A stretch of 5,700 nt of DNA, from the NCBI GenBank assembly GCA_903909905.1, contig CAIVXP010000293.1, positions 1-5,700 of the forward strand, read 5' to 3'. Positions 4,819-5,700 of the stretch are shown here, piece after piece. How positions within the stretch are numbered: position 1 is the stretch's first letter; each line of letters starts with the position of its first letter. The notes beneath the pieces are model-generated. The model was not told the DNA's origin. It worked only from the letters and a program-made list of their open reading frames with translations, and made no database searches. Both the position numbers and the translations under genes were made by a program. The stretch comes from Akkermansiaceae bacterium. GTDB taxonomy: Bacteria > Verrucomicrobiota > Verrucomicrobiia > Verrucomicrobiales > Akkermansiaceae.

Positions 4819-5700
4819 TCACCCCATCATCTCCTCAATCTTCTTTTCCGACACCTTCACCGGACAAGGTAGATCAGGCGCGAAGATCGCCACGCGCCAA
4901 TCTTCAAGCATCCAGCCGATCTCCCACAGCGCGGGATTCTCCGGATCCTTTTTCCATCGCTCATGCCATGGCTCCCAAAGCCGGCGCACGCGTTGCATTT
5001 TTTCGAGATCCTTCGCCAATGGCAGTGACTTGATCCGCCCCAGCCGCGAGCGGATCGCCTTGAGCCGACGCGGATAATCACGCAGTCCCGCAAAGCCCGC
5101 ACGCCACGCGAAACGCTCGCGCATCAACCACCCAAGCTGCTCATCAAGATCGGCCGCCACCACGCCAAGGTTACGATCGGCGCGGTGCTCATCGATCCAT
5201 GCGCGAACCCCCGCCAGCGCTTCGACCACTTCGTAGAGCGTCGCACCAATGACCTTTGCCGCATCAAACCAATGACCTCTTCGTGATTTGCCAAGCTCAC
5301 GAAATTCATCCGGCGATCGCGGGAAACTGCGGCCGACCACACCTTCGGCAGCGAGCAAAATCAAATCGTCAATCGCCGTACCGCCGACACCGAGACGCGG
5401 CAACTCGACCTTCGCCATAAGGCCAATCGGAAATTTCTTACGCAAGTGATCTACTTCGCCCGTGTGTGCGATGCACAGCAATCGCGCGCCACCCGCACGA
5501 TGCGACTCACCCGCCTCGGCCTCGCTCACAAATGCCCGCACACCGACACTGCCCTTTTCATCAACCAATGCCGGATACGCAAATCCACCGGGCGTCGCCA
5601 CCCGCTCGGGCAGTTTCTCCCCATCCCAACTGCTAATGCCGCTGCGCTCGAGATCCTCATTCGCCGCCGCTTCAAATCGTTGCCTCATCCTCTCGCCAAG
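4819..5700 (-). CDS. hrpA: C-terminal part of ATP-dependent RNA helicase HrpA (5' end outside window)
   Basis: The frame is open at the right edge: the codons before the internal Met at 5688 read LGER without a stop, so the gene continues outside and only 293 C-terminal residues are seen. They match the long C-terminal region of bacterial HrpA (the DUF3418 part): YPALVDEKGSVGVRAF (42-57 of the visible part), HRAGGARLL (67-75), HLRKKFP (85-91), YPRRLKAIRSRLGRI (209-223), and a closing block with WMLEDWRVAIFA (263-274) and PVKVSEKKIEEMM (280-292). HrpA is a DEAH-box helicase of roughly 1,300 residues; in E. coli it acts on mRNA and stalled or collided ribosomes. The ATPase motifs lie outside the window, so intactness cannot be judged. 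It converges on the dapA-aminotransferase group across a 221-bp gap full of repeats and hairpins. Confidence 0.88.
   Translation of the reverse strand, partial: LGERMRQRFEAAANEDLERSGISSWDGEKLPERVATPGGFAYPALVDEKGSVGVRAFVSEAEAGESHRAGGARLLCIAHTGEVDHLRKKFPIGLMAKVELPRLGVGGTAIDDLILLAAEGVVGRSFPRSPDEFRELGKSRRGHWFDAAKVIGATLYEVVEALAGVRAWIDEHRADRNLGVVAADLDEQLGWLMRERFAWRAGFAGLRDYPRRLKAIRSRLGRIKSLPLAKDLEKMQRVRRLWEPWHERWKKDPENPALWEIGWMLEDWRVAIFAPDLPCPVKVSEKKIEEMMG

Noticed and set aside
4819..5688. A free-standing 289-residue protein beginning at the Met at 5688
   Set aside because: The frame stays open to the window edge and the sequence matches the C-terminal region of HrpA, so the Met is internal.

Overview
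The window is a compact, GC-rich bacterial chromosomal segment (about 60% GC by eye, codons strongly biased to C in third position). It carries housekeeping genes and a few short repeat-filled gaps. The wording of several proteins (Obg beginning MFIDHIRIFAKAGDGG, DapF with a YERGVEDETLACGTG active-site block), the weak use of Shine-Dalgarno sites and the repeat-type intergenic DNA suggest Verrucomicrobiota or a nearby PVC/Chlorobi-Bacteroidetes lineage. This is an inference from protein style; no rRNA or other marker is present to fix it.

Layout from left to right. Bases 1-126 hold the last 41 codons of an unrecognised plus-strand gene. A tandem CCATAGGTC repeat (121-146) supplies its stop codon and also the stop of the converging minus-strand gene, a small gamma-glutamylcyclotransferase-like protein (139-519). 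That gene overlaps the end of the GTPase gene obg (516-1571, minus) by a GTGA junction, so the two form a translationally coupled pair. A 112-bp divergent region (1572-1683) separates obg from dapF (1684-2505, plus). Then come dapA (2611-3495, plus) and a class V PLP-dependent aminotransferase of the alanine/serine-glyoxylate type (3533-4597, plus). After a 221-bp convergent gap packed with hairpins and short repeats lies the 3' part of hrpA (4819-5700, minus), which runs off the right edge.

Functionally, dapA and dapF are two steps of the diaminopimelate/lysine pathway: dihydrodipicolinate formation, and LL- to meso-DAP epimerisation for peptidoglycan and lysine. The aminotransferase follows dapA by 37 bp and is probably co-transcribed. 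It is not of the DapL or DapC/ArgD fold type, so its place in the pathway is open. Obg links ribosome assembly to GTP level, and HrpA acts on RNA and stalled ribosomes.

I found no convincing new multi-gene system, mobile element with a transposase, CRISPR array or RNA gene. The most unusual material is in the gaps: the repeat shared by two converging stop codons at the left, and the palindrome, hairpin and tandem-repeat cluster at 4596-4815. The uneven translation signals are also notable: obg has a good Shine-Dalgarno site, while dapF and the aminotransferase start behind G-free leaders.
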